From NCBI RefSeq assembly GCF_002127325.2, contig NC_035443.2:32601930-32665929 (forward strand): a stretch of DNA of 64,000 nucleotides, given 5' to 3'. The translations under genes were made by a program, and so were the position numbers. The notes under the pieces are model-generated. The model was not told where the DNA came from and searched no databases. It saw nothing but the letters and a program-made list of their open reading frames with translations. This DNA is from Helianthus annuus. Taxonomy: Eukaryota > Streptophyta > Magnoliopsida > Asterales > Asteraceae. This document shows, piece by piece, positions 33,141 to 45,495 of this stretch (its first letter is position 1; each line of letters begins with the position of its first letter).

Positions 33141-33861
33141 TTAAATTAAAATCACTATGAAATGAACAGTATGTTTTATATGTTATATTTTAATAAAATA
33201 TTATAATAATTGTTATTCTCTTTACTTTTTAAGTTTGATAAGTTTGGTGTTAACCGGTGCTTGTATCGAAAATAATGGTTCAACGCTAAAAGTCGGTACC
33301 GGATTGAGTTTGATAGTCTTTTAGTTTGAGAAATTTGGTACTGGTACCCAGTACCATTTGCTCATCCCTGATCACGGGTACCGTACGAACAACAACGGTA
33401 TCGTACACCTTTTTTTTAGTTTCAGGGGTAGGGATGAGCTCGGTGCCAACTGGTACCCCGGTTACGGTATCGGTATATGAATGTAAAAACCGGTAGCGAA
33501 CCGGTACCAGGAACGCCAAACGTCAGTACCGAACTGGTACTTAGGATCTTTCGGTTCAGGAAATTCGGTACCGGTACCCATTACTATTTGCTCATCTCTG
33601 ACTACGGGTTTCTACCGAACAACATCATTACCATACAACTTTTTAGTTGATTTTCTTTCGGTTATTTTTTAGTGTTTTTTTTTACATTTTCTTTTATTCT
33701 TGTCAGCGGTTCCGTGTGCAACGCGCTTGTATTGATTTCAAACACATATAAACACAGACTAAATAACAAAATAAGTTCGCCGCAACGCGGTGAGAGTTTT
33801 TATAACTAGTTGAAAGAAAAAATGATCATATAAATTTGAAAAAATAAACCTAGAAACTTAC
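33141..33861 (+). mobile_element. Intron remainder with a second Helitron 3' end
   Basis: CGCCGCAACGCGGTG hairpin, AT tract, then CTAG at 33806-33809 and T. Upstream, 33250-33620 has repeated GGTACCGG/CGGTACC words, including two copies of a unit with TTCGGTACCGGTACCCA. The 5' end is not resolved. Confidence 0.5.
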
Positions 33862-36269
33862 AAGCTCGAGAAGAAAATGTGAGTCATGAGAATACAACTC
33901 TCGTGAAAGACAATAAAGTGCTCTTCCTAAACGAGCATGTTGCTTCTTTAAAATGCTATTTTCTGTGTCCGAATTTTTAGGGTCCAAACCGAATTCTTCA
34001 ACTCTAATAGACTCAGTACAATTGGCCGCATTTTTCTCTCTTTCAGAGTCTAAAATTGGCTGAACGCAACCGTCATCAAAACCATCCACTATATGAGTCA
34101 TCACACTGTTGGATATAATGTTTAATTGTCGATTAAAATTCAACGTTACCGTCAAGGTACGACCCAAAGAGTTACACTTTGGGCAACGAACATTTCACGG
34201 TGTTTTAATCGTTAATCACTGGATCACGAAATAATAAGCGTAATAAAAGAAACTGGTAATTATTCAGAATAATTACGATGAGCCAGATTAATATTATAAT
34301 TAATTTGTTAATTATAATAAATTATATATATTGTTAATTATTTAGATAATTAAAAAGAGAGATACTTGTTTTAATTATGAGATAATTATGGTGGAGTTGT
34401 GATTAGATTACAATTCCTAATCCTAGTATATCTTTAAATAAAATACTTCCATAAAAAAATCTCTATTATTATCTATCAAAGGTTTTGATAGTTATGAATA
34501 AAAAGGATATACGGAAATTAAGAAAAGAGGATGACAACTCTCAATCAAATATATATACGGAACCTTAATTAATTGAAGGATGGGATGCTTCTAAAAGGGT
34601 TCAAAAAGAAACAGAGAGTAGAAAAAGGGCATACGAATTTCATTGACTTCTTGGTTCTTGTTCGTTGCAAAAGGAACCAAAAGAAAGAGGATCAAGAAGG
34701 TTTAATTGATTCTAACTTTTAAGTTCGTGTTTCTTCGATTACGCAAAAAGGTAAGTAAAGTTTATGAACTTTATTTTTCTTTAGTTTAAAGGTTTCGTTT
34801 GAAATTGTTTCAAACGAACAAATTCGATTTCGTGGTCAACGATCATCTAGCGAGATCGTTCGTTGAACCAAGGTGTCTTTCTTGGATGTCACGATTCTTT
34901 AATTTTATTATAACCTATTTTGATTGTAAAGAGATCACTGGTGGGAACGGTTTAGAACCGAAACTCGTGTACATGTTTTCCGCTGCGTTCAGTTTGTTTG
35001 ACAAATTGACTAAAAATTATTTTCCAATAGTTACACGAAAATTCCAACACACACTAGGTTGGTTGAGTTCAGCAGACCGAGCAACTTCATTTTCTGAAAA
35101 TGGACTTCTATTATAAAATGTTTCTTTGAATTCAGATAAAAATGAACAGTGATCATCAATCCATTCAAGTATGCCAAGTGAAAATCCAAGTTCATGAATC
35201 ATCATATGATCCTTTTTACTTTTGCATTCACTCAGAATCACCATATAAGCATCTTTAGTAATTGACCGGAAAGCCGAAACTAATAATTCTCCAGCAAAAC
35301 TTCTGAACTCCTTAGGTATGTATCCAAGACAATCAAGAACAAATCTTGAAGCAATCTTTAAAGAAGTCTTGGACATGATTTCAAGACCACTTTTTGCATG
35401 AAATTTTAAAAGGGATGATGGTACTTTTCGTTCACCACCATATAAAGAAATCAAAGAAACGAGCTTTAAAGCTGTTTCAAAAGAAGACCCGTGAAGAATA
35501 GCTTTTAGAAAAGAATCAATGGTTGTTAAATGATCCATCCGTAGAACTTTTCCGTCTTTTGTTACTACACAAAGCAACTCCTTGGTGGTTACATAACTTA
35601 ATAACCACCCCACAAGAGGACCTAAAGAAGGTGCGAATTTATAGTCCCAACATGACCATGAGGTTAAATCTACCAACATTGGAGCCCGAAGTAACAGTTC
35701 AACCGCATCATTTGTGCAAACACGAGCATCAGAGACAACCTTTTCTGCCCTAAAATCAGTTAAACTCGAAGAAAACAACACAGTATTTGAGTTCATATTA
35801 TCACGATCTGTGCTCCTGGTGGTCAAAAGATCTACGGTAAAATCATCTTCAAGTAATGTAAGACCAGCAGAAGGAAACTGCATTCTTAACAATTCAGAAA
35901 CCATCAACTTACTTAAGGTTTCATTTTCCCCTAAGTTATTAGCAGCTTGTGATAATAATTCAAGCAGATAATTTTGACTCATGCAAACTTTAACCAAACG
36001 ATTCTCAGGTTTTTCAGTAACTATGACACACTTTTGCCATGCGGTAGGCAGTAGAGAAATGTGTTCCGCTAAGAATGTAAAAATATCTCCAAAACCAAGG
36101 GTTTCAAAGTCATAAACCGAAAGATATTGAGTTAGAGAGTATTCTAGCTTGCAGATCTCCCTCAAAAAGATCATTTGTTTTCTTGGATTAGAAGTTACAT
36201 TGTCTGGAAAATTATTAGAAGACACAAAATATGCCTTGACATATTTCAGAACATCTTCAAGACAAATTC
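33862..36269 (-). pseudogene. NOV-like exon split by a solo LTR
   Basis: The upstream part 36269-35055 (acceptor TTCACAG; ICLEDVLKYVKAYF ... MIHELGFSLGILEWIDDH ... ELNQPSV) is open for over 400 codons. The downstream part 34106-33862 reads VMTHIVDGFDD, IRVEEFGLDPKNSD, LKKQHARLGRALYCLSRELY and SHDSHFLLELV to the donor GTAAGT. Removing the LTR and one CACAC restores the frame exactly (NQPSVMTHIV). Confidence 0.87.
34107..35049 (+). mobile_element. Solo LTR (943 bp)
   Basis: Termini TGTTGGATATAATG...AAATTCCAACA with a perfect CACAC duplication (34102-34106 and 35050-35054). TATATATACGG near 34550 supports plus sense. TGTTGGA...TCCAACA ends are typical of copia LTRs. No internal region remains, so it formed by LTR-LTR recombination. 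Confidence 0.88.
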
Positions 36270-36364
36270 CTGTGAAGTGAACAAAAGAATATATAAAATA
36301 AATAAATAAAAAGCCTCTTAGAAAATAATAACAACTGATTTTTTATAAATATATAATTTAAGAA

Positions 36365-36560
36365 TTTGGTTAACAATAAAGCTATTGTTAATAAAACCTC
36401 ATAAAAATCAGTTGTACCAAACGCTTGCTTAACGTTTCAATTTGGTTAGCTATAAAGCTATTGTTAATAAAACCTCATAAAAATCAGTTGTACCAAACGC
36501 TTGCTTAACGTTTCAATTTGGTTAGCTATAAAGCTATTGTTAATAAAACCTCATAAAAAC
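36365..36560. repeat. 76-bp tandem repeat, 2.6 copies, in an intron
   Basis: Units start at 36365, 36441 and 36517 (TTTGGTTAGCTATAAAGC). The second and third are nearly identical. They are adjacent to the exon donor at 36572. Confidence 0.85.
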
Positions 36561-36571
36561 TCAGAAACTAC

Positions 36572-36704
36572 CTTCCAAAACATGTTTATTGGGAACTAAA
36601 GTGTTCTTATCAGCTGGCTCGACTTCTGTGTTAACATCAGCAGCATATGCATTTTCTTGAAAAGAACTCATGCGGTCCCATAAACCAAACTTTATAGATG
36701 CAAT
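36572..36704 (-). pseudogene. NOV-like short exon
   Basis: Acceptor ATACAG, donor GAAG/GTAGTT. It reads IASIKFGLWDRMSSFQE and ends VLEG, in phase with both neighbours (NVA before, ICLED after). No lesion. Confidence 0.82.
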
Positions 36705-36799
36705 CTGTATAAAAAAAATGCACTTGTATTCACAAAAAAAAATAAACACAAGACAGTGCTTATATTAAAAAAATGCACTTGTATTCACAAAAAAAAAAA

Positions 36800-37175
36800 G
36801 AGTTAAATGCCATTTTAGTCCCTGTGATTTGTGCCCATTTTGCCAGTTTAGTCCAAAGGTTTCATTTTTAACCTGTGGGTCCAAAAAGGTTTCACAGTTA
36901 CCATTTTAGTCCACTGAGTTAACTTCATTCATTTTTTATGTTAACGAGAAAGCCAATTTGGTTATTTTGTATGTAATTCTGTTAACTAAAAGGGGAATTC
37001 AGCCATATAAAATGACCGAATTGCCCTTCTCGTTAACAGAAAAAACGGATGAAGTTAACCCAGTGGACTAAAATGGCAACTGTGAAACCTTTTTGGACCC
37101 ACAGGTTAAAAATGAAACCTTTGGACTAAACTGGCAAAATGGCACAAACCACAGGGACTGAAATGGCATTTAACT

Positions 37176-37176
<1 letters not shown>
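36800..37176. mobile_element. MULE-type MITE (377 bp) in an A-run
   Basis: GAGTTAAATGCCATTTTAG at the left and the complement CTGAAATGGCATTTAACTC at the right, with long near-perfect arms. It is flanked by A-runs (at least nine A on each side, fitting a 9-bp TSD in poly-A). The right A-run, with short interruptions, extends to about 37220. Confidence 0.8.
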
Positions 37177-37219
<43 letters not shown>

Positions 37220-37308
37220 AAACACAAGACAGTGCTTATATAATAAAATTTTAATAAATATAGACATGACATCTAATAATTGTATGAACATAATCAAAGT
37301 TAACTTAC

Positions 37309-37422
37309 AGCCACATTTAGCAATCCAACATGTGGGTATGAAGTAATCAATTTCTTCAGAGCTTTTCTTTTCTTATGTGGCTTCATGTTACCATGATAAA
37401 AATCAATCATCTTGCCAAATGC
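37309..37422 (-). pseudogene. NOV-like short exon
   Basis: Acceptor TTCTAG, donor GCT/GTAAGT. It reads AFGKMIDFYHGNMKPHKK, then LITSYPHVGLLNVA. In phase with neighbours. Confidence 0.8.
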
Positions 37423-37839
37423 CTAGAAACAAAAGATAGTGCCAATTAGGGCACCATTCTAGTGTAACATACAATATATCATATCAGAAGATCAGAAAAG
37501 ATATATTAAACCTGATGAAATTTCACATTTACAACAAGTCAGTGCATGAAATAAACTACACAAAAATAATTGATTCATGAACGCGAAAATAACTCATCAG
37601 ACATCAGGAATCGCCACATCGCCACATATATTCTAGTTAAGGCTTAAACGTAGAAGACATGATGTTGGTCAGTGTTCAGTAAACCAAAAATGTACTACTT
37701 GACAAAAACAAATATGGCAGCCGTTCTGAGCTCATAGATATTGAAAAGTGAAATGGATATATGTATTATTTTTAAATCATAGAAAGTCTTGTCATCCAGA
37801 TCTCGATGCAATGTAATATAGTAAAGAGCTTCGACATAC

Positions 37840-38292
37840 CCCAACTGCATCCTCTTCTTTTTCACATGGGTCTCTCCATATCTGAATAAACCTCCATGTA
37901 TGCCCATCTATTGCATTATCATCTATAAATCCTGTTTCAAAATCCAGACTTTGAAACTCCTGTTTAAACTTGATCCCAACCATCCATAATTTAGGTGTTT
38001 TATGAATTGCAAATTTCGTGCAGAACTTAATTTCAAATAATTTAATTTCAGAGCCTTGTTTCCCTTGAAGTGGAGCAACACGATCCGGCTGCATTTGTGC
38101 AGCTGTTGAAGTCTGAGATGCAGTTGCAATTTGAGATGAAAAATAATGCAGAACTAGTGGATGCTTCAAAATAGGTCCCAATCCAAGTTCTTCAAAGTTC
38201 GTAACTCCCTCCCTTTCACAGATTGCCATCTCCAAGTCACGTACTGATGTGATATTTTGAATTCCAGCAAAGCAATGTATAAAAGAATTGAC
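37840..38292 (-). pseudogene. NOV-like first visible exon
   Basis: Acceptor TTGTAG at 38293, donor GGG/GTATGT. It begins VNSFIHCFAGIQNITSV, then LEMAICEREGVTNFEELGLG and HPLVLHYFSS, as in NOV N-terminal parts, so at least one exon lies upstream or is lost. The segment after SSQ to DAVG (CTKFAIHKTPKLWMVGIKF and onward) is less familiar to me. Confidence 0.75.
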
Positions 38293-39219
38293 CTACAAGA
38301 TCAAAATCAGTTGACCATAAAATTTATACAATCTTACAAAAGTACGTACTTATGCAAACACATACAATAAACCAAACATCGGATGTACATATGATTACGT
38401 TAACTTGTAGACCATATGATAAATCATAATAAATATTGATACAAATTAGGAGGTGTGGAGTACATGCACGTTCATTTTTATGAGGACTTCGGCACTAAAG
38501 AACCTCTAGGGTTTCCCAAAACCCACTTGACCGATCATTTCCCAAAACCCACGTCTCCTGCTCGTTTCCCAAAACCCACTTGATTTAAGTCTAAAAACCA
38601 ATCTGCAAATTTACCTAATATATTGTGTACTGGTGCGATCTAGTATTTGGGTTTCGTGTTTTGTTTTTGTTCGTCGGAGATAGTGGTGGTTGGTGCGTCT
38701 GCTTTGATGGTGGCAAGTGGGGTAGTGGTGGTTGATGGAGAGAGTGGTGGGTGGTGGTGGTTGATGGAAACAATGGTGGTTTTTTGATGGTTGGTGGTGG
38801 TAGAGATGATGTAGAGAGAGGGGTAGAAAAAGAGAGAGACGTATAGAGAGAGGGTAGACATATATTATATTTCTTTTTTTTTTTTTGCTAAAACATTTTA
38901 TATAAATAGGTCAAAAGACTAAAGTACCTTTTGTTATCTGACTTAACAGAAAAAATTAACTGGGTTAGGTCTAAAGGACATAACGTGTAAGATTTTGAAA
39001 CAATAAGTACAAAACTTGTCAATTTTAAAGATAAAGGACACCGCCTGAAATTCGGTATATAGATAAAGGACAAAACTTGCAATTCACTCTTATTTAAACA
39101 TATACAATGTCTATAGAAAACATACAACTTTCAAAAAAAAAACTTCACCAATTATAAACTTTTTAGTTTATAATTTTCGGTCCCAAGTCCGGGTAAAGGA
39201 AGAGGGTTTTGTTACTAAA
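38293..39219. other. Spacer, low-complexity GGT-rich stretch
   Basis: I find no first NOV-like exon here. 38650-38850 is rich in GGTGGTTG words and GAGAGA runs. 38890-39110 carries GTCCTTTA/AAAGGACA words like the unclassified no-call MITE families but without a matching left end. Confidence 0.4.
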
Positions 39220-40811
39220 CTAGATTATAGACCCCGTGTAATACACGAATTTAAAGATAGAATTATGTAATTTTATAATTTGGTGTACACAAATTTACAT
39301 AACTAAATTATTTTTATGACGTACTTCAAACTATAGTGATGTAAATTGCATATTTAAATCTATAAATATATTCTCATGCTTATTCAAGGAAACTCCAGAC
39401 CGTTAATAATTCCAAAATGAGTAATCATAAATGTTTTGGTCAAAAATCAAACAAAGGATAATGTAACAAATCTGATTTTGTGAGGTATTGTACTTGAATG
39501 ATGAACAAATGTATGATCAAATGTGAAATGCTAAGAACAATGAACACAATGATTTATACGAGGAAAAAAGCCCTTGATCTTTATAGGATCTCCGGCATAA
39601 AAAACTTCGGATAGTGAAAACTATCACTATCAACTATATTGCACAAAAAGATTACAACTTCGGAAGTTGATCAAGTATGGTACAATGAATATTTGCTAAT
39701 GTGAGAAAGTGTTGTTTGCGAGCTTGTATTCGAGAGTGTGTGTGTGTCAGCTAATGTTGTTCTCGCCTAAAATACTTGATCAACCCCTTTATATCAAACT
39801 AACAACTAAGTCCGAAAGTTTAGGGAGACCACGTCCAAGTTCATGAACGTTGAGGTAATTCAATATGTGCGACATCTTCAACGAATATAGACCAAGATTC
39901 CTGCTATGACTTGGTCCACGTCGTCCACGACCTGCACATAATCATGAGAAAACATAAAGAACAACTGTTAGCTAATTTTTGTAATAATAAGGATCCGTGA
40001 TCCTCAGACTTCCTGTACCATCTGTTGAGTATCAGTGATCCAGGCCAATCTAAGGATATGTTGGCCTGACCTACCCGACAAATTGAGATCCCTTGTGAAG
40101 AAATGACAGTCTTGATTGAGGCCCACATGATGGTTGCTTTGTGATGTGACTCCTCTCATCTCCTCTCCATTTGCTCTAAAGCTATTATCTATGATAATTT
40201 TCATTGGTGTGTGGGTTTAAAGAATCGGGTCAGTTACACATTCAGGTTATTAAGCTGGCTGCTAAAAAATATTGGGAAGTTTGGTTTAAATCTTACCTTT
40301 TTATCATATCCTAACCATCTATTTTTTCTTGTACTTCATCTTATGGCTGACATCTTATTGGGTTACATTTTCTGCAAAATGGACTAAAGAAGCTAAGCTC
40401 CTAAAATGAGAAACTAATACAAAACTGTGTCATCCTCCTAAAAGTCCTTAACCTTAATCTTGCGTCTCCACGAACCCCTATCCTCGACCATGTCCTCAGA
40501 GAGTTGTAAGTCCTCATAGAGTTGCTACTAGCACAAGATATCTTTTTAAGAGTTATTTGTGTATCGCTATGCAATATTTTTTTTTGTCTGACTCGGGACG
40601 TGTCAAAAACATATAATCAATGTTTCAAATAATTTTTTTAATCGGAGTGTCGTAATATAATGATATTTACATTTGAATCATGGTTGTGCCTTCTATTTGA
40701 ACCCCTCTCTAAATGGTAAAATATTTATTATAAATATATATTTCTAAAATGAACTGAAGTATTAAAGAAATTAATATATCTCTAGTTAAAGCAATGAACA
40801 TCATATCGTAA
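39220..40811 (-). mobile_element. Helitron 3' end (minus) and unresolved repeat
   Basis: CTAG at 39220-39223 preceded by A, with a hairpin CGTGTAATACACG just inside, reads on the minus strand as a Helitron 3' terminus. The 5' end is not found. 39480-40250 looks like decayed retroelement sequence (no frames). I cannot classify it. Confidence 0.45.
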
Positions 40812-43760
40812 CTAGTAGGGTGCCCGCGTGATGTGGCGGGAGCGACACTTCGCATTGCGGCACTCGTTTCTGGTAGTTTTCTTATTCGTATAATATTTAT
40901 GATAACATTATTGTGGTGGATATATGTCATAAGTGTTACACATATGTAAAGTTTTATTTTTTCATAAAAATTAATAATCAAAATACAAAAAATTATTGTT
41001 TTTTTATAAAAATTAATAATCAAAAGACAAAAAATAAAAGATAAGTTGTTATAATTGTAAAATATGTTTATTTTGTTGGTTAAATTCTAAAGTATAATTT
41101 TATTCTTTAAAGTTCATAACTTTTTTTTAAATATCCACATAGTACTCATCCAATAAACTTTAAGTTTAAAATTTCCGTTTTTATAAAAATATAAAATAGT
41201 ATTTGACTCGTAAGTACGTTTTAGACCTTTAACTTAAATTGTTAAATTTCGTTTTTTATAGATATAAAAAAATTATATTTTTATAAAATTTCAAGAACTG
41301 TTTTTATAAAAAATAGAATGTTAAGAGTTTATATTTTTAATAACTTTATATCATACTAAGTTCAGATTTTTAGTTCTTAACTAATTTTATCTATATGAGT
41401 CTACTTTTAACTTATAATCCCTAAAAACATGCAACAAAATCTACTATGTATCTAGTCAGGTTGGTAAAGAATTCTTTTGAAACTAACTAATATTATCTAT
41501 AACAGTATAGTTGAACTTATAATTACTAAAAATTTGCAACACAATTAGTATTTATCTAGTAAAGATTGTAAATTTCTGGAATATTTTATTCATATTACTT
41601 GTTACAAAAAATGTTTATAAAAGAATTATTTTTTTATAAAAACAAAATGTCTTGTTTATAAATAAAGTAAAAAAAAAGTTGTTTTACACATGTAAAGTTT
41701 CGTTTTCAAATAAAAAAATAATAGTTAAATGAAAAAAATAAAAGATAAGTTGTTATAGTTGTAAAGTAAGTTTATTCTGTTGGTTGAATGATAAAGTTTA
41801 TAATTTTATTCTTTAAAGTTCATAACTTTTTTTTTAAATATCCACATGGTACTCTCCAATAAACTTTAAATTTAAAATTTTGTTTTTATAAAAAAATAAT
41901 AAAAAATAGTAGTTGACTCGTAAGTATATTTTACACCTTTAACTTTAATTGTTAAATTCCGTTTTTATATATATAAAAAATTTACATTTTTATAAAATTT
42001 TAATAACATTTTTTATAAAAAATAGGATGTTTAGAGTTTATATCTTTATTAACTTTATATCATAGTAAGTTTAGTTTTTTACTTTAGCTTTAAAGTTTAT
42101 TACTTTATTATTTTTTTAATTAAGAAATACAAATTATTAGATTCATATCCAAGAATAACTGCAATATTTTATAATTTCAGCTTGACTATATTTAACTGCA
42201 ATATATATTTATTGCAACTTTAGGATATTAACTTACATAAGTTTAGTTGACTTGTAAATTTAGGATATTAACTTTATTTTGAACTTTATTAATATGGTCA
42301 ATAAGTGCATTATATTAACACCAAAAATAAAGTTCAAATATAAAATAAACTTTATTAGTACGTCTAGATCAAATATGACAACTGAAAATGGAAAAAAAAA
42401 CATAAAAACACTTGATAGATTTCATATTAGACTGTATGAAATATGTTCCGCTTCTGAATTCACACTCGAGGTATTTTTAATCGGGTTTTCTGTTTGTGCT
42501 TGAATCGGTAGTATCTTCTAATTCATCTTCTTTTTCATTGTCCTCAGAATCGTCTAAATTAATAACCTCACTCCATTTTCATTCAGAGAGTCTCTTGGAT
42601 CTCTTCCTTTGAGTCTTAAACTTCTTATCCTTAAAAAGGACAAAAATTGAATACAAAAGTTAAAAAAGGATCAAATAAACCTTAAAATTAGCTCTTCACT
42701 AAATTCACGTTGAAGATTAGACTTGTATAGACTAAACATTGCACCATAAGAAATAATATCAACACTTTTATCATCATCATCATCCTACAATAAAACAGGC
42801 ATATAATAACATAACGAACATGTTAATATGAAAGATATACACAAAAATAATACTTAAAAACCAGCAAAATCAATACCTTAGAAGCTTGTTTGACATCTGG
42901 GTTGTTTAAATTGGCATGTTCATCATGCAACTGAATCTGAAAAATCAAATAAGTTAACATTCACATAAAAGTAAATAAAAAAAACAATTATTCGCTGCTG
43001 CGATATAACAGAAATGACCATAGAATTTTCAATCTCGCATGCTTGGTTTTTCGCAACAATTGAATTCATAACTGGATCCATTAACTTTGTTTAGCAATAG
43101 ATATATGAGTGTCCTGCAATGTATTTATAGTAGTAACTATAGAAGTGCTTTAGGGTTTAATTTTAGATTTGCCACCCATTTATTTAGGAAGTTTGTTGTG
43201 GTTAGTTTTAAGTTTTTATAAGATATATCTAAGTATAGATGTTAGGCAGTTTTAATAAAATTAAATGTGACACATAATATTTTCATTTTATGTTACGATA
43301 CTTTTAATTCTTTTTGTTTTTGTTTGCATAGATGGAGCCCATACTTGTAGATTAGGCGCGTTAGATCACAAATATTAATTATTTGTACATTAAAGCATTA
43401 TCTACTTGTACTTTTTAATCCGTGTGTCAATATTGAACAAGACAACTACTGAAACGTCGACAAAAATGTGCAGGTCGTCATGCTATCTTTAGATTTTTTT
43501 TAAATAGTATAGTTTATAAGATATGTCAAGAATAGGTAAAAAAAATTATAAGTTTGTTGTCGATAGGTGAATTGTAACTAATTATCTATAATTTTGTTAA
43601 AACCTCAGGAATTTAAGTATAATAAGTTTAAGAGCTAAAAAATAAATAGTGTTTAAAAGACTAAACTACCCTCGTTTTAGGAATGTTTTTATAAATGAAG
43701 GGGAAAAAAGTTTTTATTTTTTGGGTATCTTAAAATACTTCTCTCTTATACATTATAATA
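40812..43760 (-). mobile_element. Helitron 3' end (minus) followed by AT-rich repeat
   Basis: CTAG at 40812-40815 preceded by A, with CCCGCGTGATGTGGCGGG as the hairpin on the inner side. Further in, a segment near 41027-41345 recurs at 41732-42060 in direct orientation with about 85-90% identity. 42480-43100 has no gene. The 5' limit is unknown, so the end coordinate is only where the next element starts. Confidence 0.45.
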
Positions 43761-44820
43761 TCTATACATATAATAAAGTAAATCGTATGAATGACATATG
43801 TCATTAAATAGGAAGCCCTTTAATGTGTTTTCCCGCCTAAATAGAATTATCAGCACCTATTATACTATAGATAAATACTTTAAATTTCAAATATATCTGC
43901 TTTTATAAATCCTAAAATTAAGGAAGTTTAATTTTAAAATTTTGAATTCCTTGAACGTATAATATACAAAAATTATTAAGGTGACCCCAAATTGTTTCTT
44001 TACGTATCATTAAGTATTATTCTTTCCGTTAAAAAAATATATTATTATTAATTAATACTATCGCATAGGGCACTATGACTAGAGGGCATACTTGAATTTT
44101 GTTAGTTTATTTTAAGAAATTATATTTAATTAATACTATCGCATAGGACACTATGACTAGAGGGCATACTTGAATTTAAGTTTTTTTTACTTATAGTTTG
44201 TTAGTTTATTTTAAGAAATTATATATATATATAGTTAGGTTCTTAATTTTTTTGTCATTTAATATTATGTTATTGTCTTGTGTATTATATGGATTCAATG
44301 GATTCAATAATGAAAACTGTTTATTTACATTTTTTAAATAACAATAAATAATCATGTTTAAATAGTCCTGGTTTGAATTTAAATAAATTTCCGTAATTAA
44401 AGGCTTAAAATTAAATTATATATGAAATAATGGCCATCATTATAAATCTAATATAAAAACACTTTCGTAAAATATATTTTTGGTAAGGTTTAAACAAAAT
44501 TATGTTTGAGGTAAGGGTTGATTTTGTAGGAAGGTTTAGGAGACCTAATCTAACAAAATATATTCATTAGTTTAACATATATATTTAAAGATCGGATATT
44601 AAGGTAAAGATTTTAAAATAAGAAATGTTGATAGTAACTAAATGAAATTATTTTCGCTTATTGTTTCTTAGCTATTTATTACTTTTCTTTATTAATATTT
44701 ACTTTATGAATATTTCATTTATTTATTATTTCTTTTTCGAATGTTTTTATTTTTTTTGTTATTTAATAATTTAATATTTTATTAACTTAACCCCGTGTAA
44801 TACACGGGGTTCTAACCTAG
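43761..44820 (+). mobile_element. Non-autonomous Helitron (1060 bp)
   Basis: 5' A/TCTATACATATAATAAAG and 3' hairpin CCCCGTGTAATACACGGGG, TTCTAAC, CTAG/T. Inserted between A and T, no TSD. An internal direct repeat (ATTAATACTATCGCATAGG, 44050 and 44130) is present. No coding capacity. Confidence 0.82.
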
Positions 44821-44836
44821 TGGGTCAAGTTATTCT

Positions 44837-45277
44837 ACAAAGGCTTCTAATTGTAAGAAGTGTAAGAAGGATTTATAGAGTGACAAGTGTTCAATAACCT
44901 AAAACTAAACCCACTACATCACCACCAAAAACCTAAACACCCACCCCCACCCCACCCCACCCCACCACCACCCAAAAACCTAACCCCCCCCCCCAACCCA
45001 AAAACCTAAACCCCCCCACCCCCACCCCCCGCAAAAAAAAAACAAAAAAAAAAACTATACCTCACCAAAAAAACCCCCTCCCCCCCCCACCACCCCCAAA
45101 AAACCTAACCCCCCTCCCCCCACCCCACCCCCCAAAAAACCTAAAAAAACCTAACCCCCCCCCCCACCCCCCAAAAACCAAAAAAAAATCTAAAAAAAAA
45201 CTAAACATCCACCCCCACCCAAAAACCTAAACCCCCACCCCCCACCCTCCACCCCTCACCCCCTCGGCAAAAAAAAA

Positions 45278-45310
<33 letters not shown>

Positions 45311-45495
45311 GGGTGGGTGATGTGTGTATGTGTGGGGGGGGAGGGGGTTTAGGTTTTTTGTGGTGGTGAATGTTTAAGGGTTTTTTTTTTTTTTTTTGTA
45401 GTGGAGTTTTTTTATGTAGTGGGGTTTTTTAGGTTATTGGACACTTGTCACTCTATAAATCCTTCTTACACTTCTTACAATTAGGATTCTTTGTA
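44837..45495. mobile_element. Inverted-repeat element with C-rich/G-rich core
   Basis: The arms (about 65 bp) match: CTAATTGTAAGAAGTGTAAG...GTGACAAGTGT at the left and the complement at the right. Between them lie about 340 bp of ACCCC/CCCACC/CCTAA runs, then a 32-base T-run, then G-rich sequence. No TSD is evident. Confidence 0.65.

Larger units (their letters stand above)
6598..38292 (-). pseudogene. NO VEIN-like gene, broken by transposons
   Basis: Twelve exon blocks on the minus strand can be joined by GT-AG introns into a protein resembling plant NO VEIN and NO VEIN-like proteins: large nuclear proteins with a GHKL (Hsp90/histidine-kinase type) ATPase fold in the middle and a NOV_C (formerly DUF3883) domain at the C-terminus. 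NO VEIN is known in Arabidopsis for vascular and embryo patterning. Visible landmarks are the N-box (ELV at an exon end, then QNADDN), the glycine-rich lid YIGKKGIGFKSVF and the terminal NOV_C motifs. Four exons contain transposons with target-site duplications, one exon segment is duplicated, and several frameshifts are present. The N-terminal first exon expected upstream of 38292 is not in view. Long stretches remain open (1.9 kb in one exon), so inactivation looks fairly recent. It is a pseudogene unless a second intact copy exists elsewhere. Confidence 0.88.

Noticed and set aside
36365..36560. CRISPR-like regular repeats
   Set aside because: Units are contiguous tandem copies with no spacers, in a plant intron.
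38640..38861. 73-codon frame as a possible first NOV-like exon
   Set aside because: It is low-complexity His/Thr/Ser sequence from GGT repeats, with no similarity to NOV N-termini and no phase-compatible donor seen.
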